NCBI GenBank assembly: GCA_949752795.1
Contig: OX457058.1
Coordinates: 164,240,223 to 164,304,222, forward strand
Source: Hyperoodon ampullatus
Taxonomy: Eukaryota; Chordata; Mammalia; Artiodactyla; Ziphiidae
Length of the DNA: 64,000 bases
Direction of reading: 5' to 3'
The notes below the pieces were generated by a model. That model saw nothing but the letters and a program-made list of their open reading frames with translations. It had not been told where the DNA came from and made no database searches. The first letter of the stretch is position 1. Each line of letters starts with the position of its first letter. A program made the translations under genes and the position numbers. Positions 23,466 to 35,493 of this stretch are shown one piece after another.

Positions 23466-24880
23466 TGTGGCTGCTGTATCACATAAAGTAATACATGTGA
23501 AATGTGCAAAAAGAAGTACCACTGTGTAGGAAAAAATCAATATTTAAAAAAATCAATATTTCAGCATTTTAAAAATAAACCAACATTCTGGATACATAAC
23601 AAACTTTCACTTCCACTTGTTACATGGATAAGACATTAATTTAACACTTTACAAAGAGCATCCTGTATTGTGCATAAAAGTCACTGAGAAAAATAAGGAT
23701 GAGAGTCACTGGGATTTTCAAAGAGATGAAATGCACATAAACATAAAAAGGAAGAAAAGCCATCAAATATGGTCTAATATTTCTGTTCTTTAGGAACAAT
23801 ACTGTTTCTGTCCAAATCAGGAAATATACTCTAAAAACACTTAAGTGGTAGACATTTTCGTTCCTATATATAATATGTTCTCAAAGCATTTTGTCTTGTT
23901 TGACAAATTATATATCACAATGTGGTCAAAAACAGACATATTTCTATTTTGAATTTTGAAAGTTACAAGGGTCAAGTAATTTTCAAAAAGAAACAAGTCA
24001 ATATCAGAGTCAGGACTCATAACTAACATTACTAATTCTCTATCTCAAAATTTGACCATGAATGTTATCCATTATAAAATTTGAAAAGAATACAATTGCC
24101 TTAGGTTGTCTTATTTAAAAGTTAGATCACAAAAATGACTTATAAAAATTGAGCATTGAGGATGCAATGTAAGATCATTTTATTTCTTCATATTTCTGCT
24201 CTTATAAGAGTCATCTAAAGTGAGTATTTCTACAAGTCTCCATTCTGACCAGGGCATGTATTCTGGATAATGTTTCTATACATATATCCACTATATGGTT
24301 GTATAACCTATTATTGATTTAGCATTTATTTAAATGTAAGCAATAAAGTACTTTAAAGTCTTATAGACAAAAGAAAATCAATAAGTAATCACCAAAAAAA
24401 GAATATCTGTTCTACTCCCTGAAACAATATATTATCTATAAAATGTATTTATGTTAGAAATCGAAAACTTGAGATGCTCTGTTTCTTCAAAGCTTCCTGT
24501 AGAATAAATGTATTAAATTCTTACTTATATTTCCCAACACATGTGCATGCTCACATACAAATGCACATACAACATACAGATGCACATACAAACATTCAAT
24601 AAGTAAAGGGAAAGTCACCTAAATAATCACATAAGAAAGATCTTTTTAAATCGCTCAGAATGTGTACTCTCACTATACAGGTTTGTGATTTGTTAAAAAT
24701 AGATCTAAATTCACCAAGTAAGCAAGATAACTTCATGATCAGTCTTCAGAATAGTTCTTAGAATTTAAAAATTTCCTATAAATAAAATGACTTACAGATC
24801 TCTTTGTTACTCACATCATTCTGTTATTGGTCAAATCAGTCATACAATCAACTGGGTCATTCTATCATTGGATGACTTGA
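23466..24880. other. Unassigned AT-rich sequence
   Basis: No repeat, RNA gene or exon recognised. A small imperfect ACATACAAATGCAC-type repeat lies at about 24538-24592. Confidence 0.4.
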
Positions 24881-25114
24881 GTAATATATATATATATATA
24901 TTTATTTATTTATACAGCAGGTTCATACTAGTCATCAATTTTATACACATCAGTGTATACATGTCAATCCCAATTGCCCAATTCATAACACCACCACCCC
25001 CACTCCCACACCCACACCACTTTCCCCCCTTGGTGTCCATACGTTTCTTCTCTACATCTGTGTCTCTATTTTTGCCCTGGAAACCAGTTCATCTGTACCA
25101 TTTTTCTAGGTTCC

Positions 25115-28100
25115 TCATATATGCGTTAATATATGATATTTGTTTTTCTCTTTCTGACTTACTTCACTCTGTATGAAAGTCTCTAGATCCATCCAAGTCT
25201 CAACAAATGGCCCAATTTCGTTCATTTTTATGGCTGAGTAATATTCCATTGTATATATGTACCACATCTTCTTTATCCATTCATCTGTTGATGGGCATTT
25301 AGGTTGCTTCCATGACCTGTCTATTGTAAATAGTGCTGCAATGAATATTGGGGTGCATGTGTCTTTTTGAATTATGGCTTTCTCTGGGTATATGCCCAGT
25401 GGTGGGATTGCTGGATCATATGGTAATTCTATTTTTAGATATTTAAGGAACCTCCATACTGTTCTCCATAGTGGCCATATCAATTTACATTCCCACCAAC
25501 AGTGTAAGAGGGTTCCCTTTTCCCCGCACCCTCCCCAGCATTTATTGTTTGTAGATTTTCTGATGATGCCCATTCTAACTGGTGTGAGGTGATACCTCAT
25601 TGTAGATTTGATTTGCATTTCTCTAATAATTAGTGACGTTGAGCAGCTTTTCATGTGCCTCTTGGCAATCTGTATGTCTTCTCTGGAGAAATGTCTATTT
25701 AGGTCTTCTGCCCATTTTTCTATTGGGTTGTTTGTTTTTTTTAATATTCAGCTGCATGAGATGTTTATATATTTTGGAGATTAATCCTTTGTCTGTTGAT
25801 TCATTTGCAAATATTTTCTCCAGTTGTAAGGATTGTCTTTTCCTCTTGTTTATGGTTTCCTTTGCTGTGCAAAAGCTTTGAAATTTCATTAGGTCCCATT
25901 TGTTTATTTTTGTTTTTATTTCCATTACTCTAGGTGGTGGATCAAAAAAGATCTTGCGTGATTTATGTCAAAGTGTTCTTCCTATGTTTTACTTTAAGAG
26001 TTTTATAGTGTCCAGTCTTATATTTAGGTCTCTAATCCATTTTAAGTTTATTTTCGTGTATGGTGTTATGGAGTGTTCTAATTTCATTCTTTTACATGTA
26101 GCTGTCCAGTTTTCCCAGCACAACTTATTGAAGAGACTGTCTTTTCTCCATTGTATATCCTTGCCTCCTTTGTCATAGATTAGTTCACCATAGGTGTGTG
26201 GGTTTATCTCTGGGCTTTCTATCTCACTCCATTGATCTATGTTTCTGTTTTTGTGCCAGTACTATATTGTCTTGATTACTGTAGCTTTATAGTATAGTCT
26301 GAAGTCAGGGAGTCTGATTCCTCCAGCTCCATTTTTTCACCTAAAAACTGCTTTGTCTATTCGGGGTGTTTTTTGTCTCCATACAAACTTAAGATTTTTT
26401 GTTGTAGTTCCATAAAAAATGCCATTGGTAATTTGAGAGGGATTACATTGAATCTGTAGATTGCTTTGGGTAGTATAGTCATTTTCACATTATTGATTCT
26501 TCCAATCCAAGAAAATGGTATATCTCTCCATCTGTTGGTATCATCTTTAATTTCTTTCATCAGCGTCTTATAATTTTCTGCATACAGGTCTTTTGCCTCC
26601 CTAGGTAGGTTTATTCCTAGGTATTTTATTCTTTTTGTTGCAATGGTAAATGGGAGTGTTTCCTTAATTTCTCTTTCAGATATTTAATCATTAGTGTGTA
26701 GGAATGCAACAGATTTCTGTGCATTAATTTTGTATCCTGCAACTTTACCAAAATCATTGATTGGCTCTAGTAGTTTTCTGGTGGCATCTTTAGGATTTTC
26801 TATATATGGTATCATGTCATCTGCAAACACTGACAGTTTTTCTTCTTCTTTTCCAATTTGTATTCCTTTTATTTCTTTTTCTTCTCTGATTGCTGTGGCT
26901 AGGACTTCCAAAACTATGTTGAATAATAGTGGTGAGAGTGGACATCCTTGTCTTGTTCCTGATCTTAGAGGAAATGCTTTCAGTTTTTCACCATTGAGAA
27001 TGAGGCTTGCTGTGGGTTTTGTCATGTATGACCTTTATTATATTGAGGTAGGTTCCCTCTATGCCCACTTTCTGGAGAGTTTTTATCATAAATGGGTGCT
27101 GAATTTTGTCAAAAGCTTTTTCTGCATCTGTTGAGATGATCATATGGTTTTTAGTCTTCAATTTGTTAATATGGTATATCACATTGATTGATTTGCGTAT
27201 ATTGAAGAATCCTTGCATCCTTTAGATAAATCCCAGTTGGTCATGTTGTATGATCCTTTTAATGTGTTGTTGGATTCTGTTTGCTAGTATTTTGTTGAGG
27301 ATTTTTGTATCTATATTCATCAGTGATATTGGTATGTAATTTCCTTTTTTTGTAGTATCTTTGTCTGGTTTTGGTGTCAGGGTGATGGTGGCCTCAGAGA
27401 ATGAGTTTGGGAGTGTTCCTTTCTCTGCAATTTTTTGGAAGAGTTTGAGAAGGATGGGTGTTTGTTCTTCTCTAAATGTTTGATAGAATTCACCTGTGAA
27501 GCCATCTGGTCCTGGACTTTTGTTTGTTGGAAGATTTTTAATCACACTTTCAATTTCATTGCTTGTGATTGGCCTGTTCATATTTTCTATTACTTCCTGG
27601 TTCAGTCTTGGAAGGTTATACCTTTCTAAGAATTTGTCCATTTCTTCCAGGTTGTCCATTTTATTGGCATACAGTTGCTTGTAGTAGTCTCTTAGGATGC
27701 TTTTTATTTCTGCGGTGTCTGTTGTGACTTCTTTTTTCATTTCTAATTTTATTGATTTGAGTCTTCTCCCTCTTTTTCTTGATGAGTCTGGCTAATGGTT
27801 TATCAATTTTGTTTGCTTGTAGTTTTATTGATGTTTGCTATTGTTTTCTTTGTTTCTACTTCATTTATTTCTGCTCTGATCTTTATGATTTCTTTCCTTC
27901 TGCTAACTTCGGGTTTTGTTTGTTCTTTCTCTAGTTCCTTTAGGTGTAAGTTTAGATTGTTTATTTGAGATTTTTCTTGTTTCTTGAGGTAGGCTTGTAT
28001 AGCTATAAACTCCCCTCTTAGAACTGCTTTTGCTGCATCCCATAGGTTTTGGGTCATCGTGTGTTCATTATTATTTGTCTCTACGTATTTGTCGATTTCC

Positions 28101-28900
28101 TCTTTGATTTCTTCAGTGATCTCTTGGTTATTTAGTAACGTATCGTTTAGCCTCTGTGTGTTTGTGTTTTTTACATTTTTTTCTCTGTAATTCATTTCTA
28201 ATCTCATAGTGTTGTGGTCAGAAAAGGTGCTTGATATGATTTCAATTTTATTAAATTTACTGGGGCTTAATTTGTGTCACAAGATGTGATCTATCCTGGA
28301 GAATGTTCCATGTGCACTTGAGAAGAAAGTGTAATCTGCTGTTTTTGGATGGAATGTCATCTAAATATCAATTAAATCTATCTTGTCTATTGTGTCATTT
28401 AAAGCTTCTGTTTCCTTATTTATTTTAATTTTGGATGAGCTGTCCATTGGTGTAAGTGAGGTGTTAAAGTCCAACACTATTATTGTGTTACAGTCGATTT
28501 CCTCTTTTAGAGCTGTTAGCAGTTGACTTATGTATTGAGGTGCTCCTCTGTTGGGTGCATATATATTTATAATTGTTATATCTTCTTCTTGGATTGATCC
28601 CTTCATCATTATGTAGTGTCCTTCCTTGTCTCTTGTATCATTCTTTATTTTAAAGTCTATTTTATCTGATATGAGTATTGCTACTCCAGCTTTCTTTTGA
28701 TTTCCATTTGAATGGAATGTCTTTTTCCATCCCCTCACTTTCAGTCTGTATATGTCCCTAGGTCTGAAGTGGGTTTCTTGTAGACAGCATATATATGGGT
28801 CTTGTTTTTGTATCCATTCAGCAAGCCTGTGTCTTTGGGTTGGAGCATTTAATCCATTCACGTTTAAGGTAATTATTGATATATATGTTCCATTTACCAT
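25115..28900 (-). pseudogene. Broken L1 ORF2 (endonuclease and reverse transcriptase)
   Basis: In an active L1, ORF2 encodes the nickase and reverse transcriptase used for target-primed insertion. The endonuclease start is readable at 28900-28361 (ITLNVNGLNAPTQRHRLAEW; LQETH; IYAPN), and VLDFN stands where VGDFN is usual. A stop follows LIDI near 28361, and another falls after RIDHIL near 28270. Reverse transcriptase pieces follow in several frames: SPGPDGF (27740-27222), [12 protein letters not shown] (27218-26988), then [12 protein letters not shown] and the catalytic FADD (27025-26684). A Cys/His segment ([18 protein letters not shown]) and the usual C-terminal [12 protein letters not shown] lie at 25654-25115. 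At least five frame changes or stops separate these pieces. It is a pseudogene of selfish origin, not a host gene. Confidence 0.92.
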
Positions 28901-28958
28901 TTTCTTAATTGTTATGGGTTTACTTTTGTAGGTCCTTTTCTTCTCTTGTGTTTTCCAC

Positions 28959-29870
28959 TTAGAGAAGTTCCTTTAGCATTTGTTGTGGAGCTGGTTTGGT
29001 GGTGATGAATTCTCTTAGCTTTTGCTTGTCTGTAAAGCTTTTGATTTCTCCATCAAATCTGAATGAGATCTTTGCTGGGTAGAGTAATCTTGGTTGTAGG
29101 TTCTTCCCTTTCATCACTTTAAGTATATCATGCCACTCCCTTCTGGCTTGTAGAGTTTCTGCTGAGAAATCAGCTGTTAACCTAATGGGAGTTCCTTGTA
29201 TGTTATTTGTCATTTTCCCCTTGTTTTTAATAATTTTTCTGTCTTTAATTTTTTCTAATTTGATTACTATGTGTCTCAGCGTGTTTTTCCTTGGGTTTTT
29301 CCTGTATGTGACTCTCTGCGCTTCCTGGACTTGGGTGGTATTTCCTTTCCCATGTTAGGGAAGTTTTCAACTATAATCTCTTGAAATATTTTCTCTGGTC
29401 CTTTCTCTCTCTCTTCTCCTTCTGGGACCCCTATAATGCGAATGTTGTTGTGTTTAATGTTGTCCCAGAGGTCTCTTAGGCTGTCTTCATTTCTTTTCAT
29501 TCTTTTTTCTTTATTCTGTTCTGCAGCAGTGAATTCCACCATTCTGTCTTCCAGGTCACTTATCCATTCTTCTGCCTCAGTTTTCTGCTATTGATTCCTT
29601 CCAGTGTAGTTTTCATTTCAGTTATTGTATTCTTCATCTCTGTTTTTTTGTTCTTTAATTCTTCTGGGTCTTTGTGAAACATTCCTTGCATCTTCTCGAT
29701 CTTTGCCTCCATTCTTTTTCCGAGGTCCTGGATCATCTTCACTATCATTATTCTGAATTCTTTTTCTGGAAGGTTGCCTATCTCCACTTCATTTAGTTCT
29801 TTTTCTGGGGTTTTATCTTGTTCCTTCATCTGGTACATAGCCCTCTGACTTTTCGTCTTGTCTATCTTTC
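28959..29870 (-). pseudogene. Broken L1 ORF1 (RNA-binding chaperone)
   Basis: ORF1 protein packages L1 RNA. Three readable blocks occur on the minus strand: an N-terminal coiled-coil-like Lys/Glu-rich block (29838-29560), a middle block with NIRIIGVPEGEEREKGPEKI (29542-29276), which is the RRM-like core, and a C-terminal block with FSAETLQARREWHDILKVMK (29213-28959). Frame shifts occur between blocks, and the middle block ends in a disrupted segment at 29276-29330. The position upstream of the first in-frame ATG reads ATA-GAC-AAG, which suggests that the original start codon was lost. That last point is inference from the expected ORF1 start. Confidence 0.88.
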
Positions 29871-29879
29871 TGTGAATGT

Positions 29880-30775
29880 ATTTTTTGTTCCACAGTCTGC
29901 AGGATTGTATTTCTTCTTGCTTCTGCTGTCTGCCCTCTGGTGGATGAGGCTATCTAAGAGGCTTGTGCAAGTTTCCTGATGGGAGGGACTGGTGGTGGGG
30001 TAGAACTGACTGTTGCTCTGGTGGGCAGAGCTCAGTAAAACTTTAATCTGCTTGACTGTTGATGGGTGGGCCTGGGTTCCCTCCCTGTTGGTTGTTTGGC
30101 CTGAGGCAGCCCAACACTGGAGCCTACCTGGCCTCTTTGGTGGGGCTAATGGCAGACTCTGGGAGGGCTTACGCCAAGGAATACTTCCCAGAACTTCCGC
30201 TGCCAGTGTCCTTGTCCCCACAGTGAACCACAGCCACTCCCTGCCTCCACAGGAGACCCTCCAACGCTAGCAGGTAGGTCTGGTCAGTCTCCCCTGGGGT
30301 CACTGCTCCTTCCCCTGGGTCCCAATGCATATACCTCTTTGTGTGTGCCCTCCAAGAGTGTAGTCTCTGTTTCCCCCAGTTCTGTTGAAGTCCTGCAATC
30401 AAATCCCAGTTGCCTTCAAAGTCTGATTCTCTAGGAATTCCTCCTCCCGTTGCCAGACCCCCAGGTTGGGAAGCCTGACATGGGGCTCAGAACTTTCACT
30501 CCACTGGGTGAATTTCTGTGGTATAAAAGTGTTCGCCAGTCTGTGAGTCACCCCCCCCCAGCAATTATGGGACTTGATTTTACTGTGATTGTGCCCCTCT
30601 TACCGTCTACTGTGGATTCTCCTTTGTCCTTGGATGTGGGGTATCTTTTTTGGTGAGTTCCAGTGTTCTCCTGTAGATGATTGTCCAGCAGCTAGTTGTG
30701 ATCCTGGTGCTCTTGCAAGAGGGAGTGAGAGCACGTCCTTCTACTCCACTGTCTTTGTTCCAATCCCCAGAAGTA
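29880..30775 (-). promoter_or_regulatory. L1 5'UTR (former internal promoter region)
   Basis: About 900 bp upstream of ORF1 on the minus strand is much more GC-rich than the flanks and ends near CTGGGGATTGGAACAAAGAC, just inside the element boundary. Its position and composition match an L1 5'UTR. Open frames at 29862-30402 come from it and are not genes. Present promoter activity cannot be judged. Confidence 0.65.
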
Positions 30776-31878
30776 ATTTTGTTTGCTCAATTTTTTTATC
30801 AAAACCACTTTATCCTTATACCCTTCTGAACTTTTAGGACAGAATGCAACAGAGTCAGTGAAGTTACCCTTGTCTTAAAGGGCCCCAATTACTTTGATTC
30901 AGGACTATGAATGGGATTCTTGAATAATATTTTTCACCTGCCAACTATCCAACTGAAGAAAGCAGTTATAGGTACACATATAAGATCAAGATTATGAAAC
31001 GTTCCTATTGCTGGTGTTCCTCTAAGATATACCCCATATTTTTTCTAGCATTTTTATTTTTATACATTTAACAAACTAGGTTACATAGAAAATAACTGTC
31101 ATTAATGAGAAGTCTAAATTGTTTTTGGTCTCTTAAAATAAGGCACTCAGAATTCCACAGGGACCTGGGGGGAAAAGTTTGACATCTGATTGAAATGAAC
31201 TCTAATCCAACTATCTTTCTAACTACCCAGTAGAAATTGTACCTTGTACCAAATTAGAGTTATATCTTGTCTAATGATCAAAATATGGCACACAAAATAT
31301 ATATTACACAATATACATATGTATTACATATTTTTTAAAAGTACTCTGAGCAACCTGGAAGAAATTTTTAGAAACTTGAAATATTTTAGGAATAAGATGT
31401 TTGATCAGTTCCTTATCAACTATATCACTTCATTTCACTTCTGGAAGATGTGTCTTTTCTTTCCCTTTTTCAGAATCACCATGCTGAATAGGTTTGGAGA
31501 CAGTAATTGATTAAAAATCTTGAATGCCATTATCAACTCAAGGTTTTACTTCCAATTTTAGCTTATGAAGCTAGAATTAAACTTTCATTGAGCAGTAGAA
31601 TTAATTAATCCTTCACTAGTCTCCTTAAGCACAACTATAGCACTAATAGAGAAGAACATTTTTCTGATCATTTCCTGCAGCACAGTTTTAAAATTGCTTA
31701 TAATAGACATTGTGTTTTTTTTTTTGTCATACTACTATCTAGGAAATTAACTATTTTGTAAGTTTCTTTTTTGGGGGGGAAAGTGGGGTCACTATTGCTG
31801 TCCTCTGGTTTGCAAAACTTTACTTATTTTACTTAGTAACTTGGAAAGCTGGTCAATAAAAAATACACGAAAATTAAT
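30776..31878. other. Unassigned AT-rich sequence
   Basis: No family or gene recognised. T-rich run at about 31713-31725 and G8 at 31773-31780. Confidence 0.4.
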
Positions 31879-31880
31879 TA

Positions 31881-32360
31881 CAGGCATACTGCATTGTATT
31901 GTGCTTTGCAGATAGTGTGTTCTTTACAAATTGAAGGCTTATGGCAACCCTGTGTGAAGCAAGTCTATTGGCACCATTTTTCTAACAGCATTTGTTCACT
32001 CGTGTTTCTGTGTCACATTTTGGTAGTTCTTGCAATACTTCAACCTTTTTCATTATCATTATATTTGTTATAATGATCTACGACCAGTCATCTTTGGTGT
32101 TATATTACAAAAAGCTTACAACTTGCTGAAGGCTCAGATGATGGTTAGCGTTTTTTTAGTAATAAAGAATTTGAAATTAAGGTATGTACACTGTTCTTTC
32201 AGGCATCATGCTATTGTACACTTAAGAGACTACAGTATAGTATACACATAAGTCTTATATGCACTGGGAAACAAAAAATATTGTGTGACTCACTTTATTG
32301 TGATATTTGCTTTATTGTGATGGTCAGAACTGAAGCTGCACAATCTCTGACGTCTGCCTG
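31881..32360 (+). mobile_element. Tigger1-derived mini-transposon with both ends
   Basis: The element opens CAGGCATACTGCATTGTATTG and closes TCTGACGTCTGCCTG, an imperfect inverted-repeat pair, and is flanked by TA (31879-31880 and 32361-32362), the target duplication of pogo/Tc1-like elements. The 5' 200 bp ('AAGCAAGTCTATTGGCACCA', 'TCACATTTTGGTAGTTCTTG') and the 3' 250 bp ('GAAGGCTCAGATGATGGTTA', 'TATATGCACTGGGAAACAAA') match the ends of Tigger1. The transposase between them (about 2 kb in the parent) is deleted, with the junction near 32100-32120. Confidence 0.92.
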
Positions 32361-32362
32361 TA

Positions 32363-32573
32363 CATGGTTATTGAAGTCATATTCGGTAAGACAACAAAGC
32401 AAGCAAGTCCTGTTGCAGGGTAGATTTGTCTCTCATTCTATGTGAACTTTGCAACCAGCCAATTAGTCCCAAACCACAATTCATAAGGGAATTGCAAAAA
32501 CTAAAATAGAGAGGTGTCTGACTCTGTAAACATGTAAAAATATATATCGTGTGTGTTTTATATATTTTAATTA

Positions 32574-32612
<39 letters not shown>

Positions 32613-34950
32613 GTTCATATACACACAGAGAAACACATATTCTGGATATAGTTTTATTCATTCATTCATTTCATAAATAGCTATTGTTTGTTAAATGTTA
32701 ATATATGTGTCAATAAGTTATTACCACAAAAGTATAAACCACACAAAATATAGTGATTCAAAGCAATAATCATTGACTATTATATAGTGTGTGTCTGTAG
32801 ATGACTGGGAGGTCTACTGACCTAGGCTGGGTCAATGCCTTACTCCTGCATCTGTGGGCTGGTTGCCACCTTGTGCATCTGTAGATAAGCCGGAGGACTA
32901 GGACAAAAACAGAGATACAAGAAGAACAGAAAGATGCAAAAACCCTTTGCTCAGAACTGGCAGCCATAACCTCTGCTTCATTCCATTGGCTGAAGCAAAT
33001 CACATGGTGTTGGGAAACAGATTCTACCTCTTTAGTGAGAGGAATTGCAAAAGCATGGGACAAATGGTATGGATACAGAGATGGATCAAGAATTAGGGCC
33101 ATAGATGCCATCAACCACAACTCTTAAATGTAGGAGTTCTCTTAGATGTAGAAGTCCTCAGTAGTGACCTAAAAAAGCATAATGATAACCTGGAGGGAAC
33201 AACCCTTTAAAATTTTTCATTAAAAATCAAATTATCAAAAGATATAGTTCCTGATCCAACACTTCTGACAAATCCTCCTGTGTTTATGGGTAGCAAGAGT
33301 TTCTCTTGGGGTACAACATCAGGACGGAAAGGAAGGAATAATTCCCCTTTCTTGCCCTACCCATGAGCTGCAGAACAGTGCAGAAGAGTAAGATGTTTGG
33401 AAACAGGCAAAACTTATATTCAGGGGCACCTCCCCCACCTCTTACTCATTGTTTACATCCATTTAGGCGGATACAGAAATATTTGCTGAACTTCTGTCAC
33501 TGTTGTTTTCTCTAAATTTGAAAAAAAAAAAAAAAAAAGTCTGATCCCACACAGAGAATTCTCAGAGAGTGACTGCAAAGGTCTTTATCCATTTTAGGAA
33601 CTTGACAGATGAAATAACAGAATGTAAATCCACATTTTTCTAGCATGAAACCCACCACACTTTAAGTCCTCATCCTCTCCTTCTGCTTAAGCTGAGCTCC
33701 TCTAGGGGAAGCCCCTGGGAACCACCAGTCCCTGACTTCTTTGCCTTAGGTCACAAACTGCCAGATGCCACCTGGGAAACTGCATTCGGCTCCTGCCATA
33801 AAGCTTTGCTTTGTGCCAACTCGATTGCAGATGAGCCATGAACCATTATTACATCCTCGAGAAACTGAAGAACTTTAGCTCTTGTGCGGTGCACAAGCTG
33901 AACTCCTAGAAGAAATAGCAGAAGAGGCCGTAAGAGATTCAGGGCTGTGTTTATAACTTGGAAAACAACTGTCACTTTGTGTTTGGGGAATGATTCCAGA
34001 ATATTCCAGAATACGAAAGCTGAATGTTAAGGTGTTGAAGAGTCAGAGGTTTTCATAAGAATAAGCAAGTTAGTTTCTGAGCAGAGTGAAAATTAGTTGC
34101 AATCAATTGATACAACCCCTCTGGGTAGAAGTGTTTGATTGACGATTCAATGTTCCATTGCGAGTCTGCCCAAAATGGGTTTTCTGTTTGGTATTTCTTT
34201 GTATTTTTCCAGGGTTGTGTGTTTGGTGTGTGTTTTAATATCTAAATTTAAAGATGCAAGTGACATTCACTTGCAGTAGAAAAGGCTTCCCAGCTGGCCC
34301 TCCTAGCTATCAAATGGATATATGAACATTCAGCACAGCACACTTCTGATATTTTAATTGGCATGTGTGGAAAATGAATTCTGACTGAAGTTATCATCTG
34401 CAGCTCCAACAGAAGTTGATAAAATACTTAATAGACTTTTAGTAGAGTTTCTGAGACCCAGATCACAAAAAAGCAAGCCTGCCATGCAATTCATTCCCTA
34501 ACTTTCCATTAGCATGCGAGACTTCCAAGAAAAAGATTCATGGTGGTTTTTTCAATGGAGTTCATTTATAGTTTGAAGGAGAGGCTCTTGCAGCCAACAG
34601 TTTTTGCTAATAGTTCCTCAATAGAGAGGCAGGGCTCACTAGATAGAAAGAGCCACAAGGAATCTTGTAAAAGCAGGCAAGATGCTAAGAAGTGGCAGAG
34701 TATAGAAACCTCTTTAATGACAAAAAATGGATTGAGTAAATCCTCTGCATTCTGCTAGAGAAAAGGGAGCAAGGCAAATTTTAATGAAAACTTAGGCCCT
34801 AAAATTAGGAAGGAAAAAACGAAATTGTCTCTACTAAATGATTGTTCTCATTGCAATAGTGTCTTTCTCAAAATGATGCAATTAACACTTTATTTCTAAA
34901 AAAATCATTTTTGGTTGGACTATGAATTCATATAATCTCAAGGCTCTATT
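32363..34950. other. Unassigned sequence with TA microsatellite
   Basis: (TA)n at 32583-32608 within an AT-rich zone, and A18 at 33521-33538. The 2.6 kb otherwise shows no family I recognise. Open frames at 32770-33120 and 33751-33975 have no recognisable domains. Confidence 0.4.
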
Positions 34951-34953
34951 TTA

Positions 34954-35236
34954 TGCTTGTGGTTGGTAGAATAACGTCCTTCTATTCCCAAAGATGTCCA
35001 CGTCCTAATCCCTGGAACTTGTGAATATGTTGCTTTACATGGCAAGCAGACTTAGTAGATGTGATTAGGGTTAAGTACGTTGAGATAGGAAGATTATCCT
35101 GGATTATCCAAATGGGCCTAATCTAATCATACTTGTATCAGAGAACTGACCTTTACAGCAGAAAACTTTTGCTGGCTGAAGAGATGTGATGAGGGAAAAA
35201 TGGTCAAAGAGGTTCTATGCTCCTGGCCTTTAAGAT
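34954..35236 (+). mobile_element. MaLR-like LTR, 5' part
   Basis: 'GATGTCCACGTCCTAATCCC', 'TGTGAATATGTTGCTTTACA' and 'AGATTATCCTGGATTATCC' are the opening words of a MaLR-type LTR also present at 45.9 and 50.0 kb. It stops abruptly at CTGGCCTTTAAGAT, where the next LTR begins in the opposite orientation. Confidence 0.7.
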
Positions 35237-35493
35237 TGTTTTAGTGTGCTAGGGCTGCCATAACAAAATATCACAGACTCTGTGGTTTAAACATCAGAAT
35301 TTTTTTTCTCAAATTCTGGAGGATGGAAGTCCAAGCTAAAGGTGTCAGTTGGTTTGGTTTCTTGTGAGGCCTCTCTTCATGACTTGCTGACAGCTGCCTC
35401 CTCTTTGTATACTCACATGGCCTTTTTCTGTGCACACTCACCTTGATGTCTTATCAGGACACCTCTCCTTATAAGGACACCAGTCATATTGGA
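35237..35493 (-). mobile_element. MLT1-type MaLR LTR, 3' part
   Basis: Antisense MLT1: 'TGTTTTAGTGTGCTAGGGCT' at the start, CAGAATTTTTTTTCTCAAATTCTGGAGG, then 'CTTATAAGGACACCAGTCAT' near the right edge. Only the 3' part of the LTR remains; the rest is lost at about 35493. Confidence 0.8.

Larger units (their letters stand above)
24884..30775 (-). mobile_element. Near full-length but inactive L1 retrotransposon
   Basis: The minus strand reads 5'UTR (about 29880-30775), ORF1 (28959-29870), a short spacer, ORF2 (25115-28900) and 3'UTR (24884-25114). The 3' end carries a TAAA/TA-rich tail (24884-24913). About 5.9 kb is close to a complete mammalian L1. Every long frame is broken by stops or frameshifts, so it cannot be autonomous. 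A possible target duplication AGTAAT lies at both ends (near 24876 and 30773), but six bases is weak support. It is much less diverged than the L1 at 11.6 kb. Plus-strand open frames inside it are shadows. Confidence 0.93.

Noticed and set aside
24538..24592. Short direct repeats resembling a CRISPR-like array.
   Set aside because: They are imperfect ACATACAAATGCAC repeats without regular spacers, in a mammalian sequence. This is simple-repeat behaviour.
25115..25654. A 179-codon open frame as a possible host gene.
   Set aside because: It is the C-terminal part of L1 ORF2, with the usual Cys/His segment and [14 protein letters not shown] motif.
26694..27134. A 146-codon plus-strand open frame.
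   Set aside because: It is the antisense shadow of the L1 ORF2 reverse transcriptase region.
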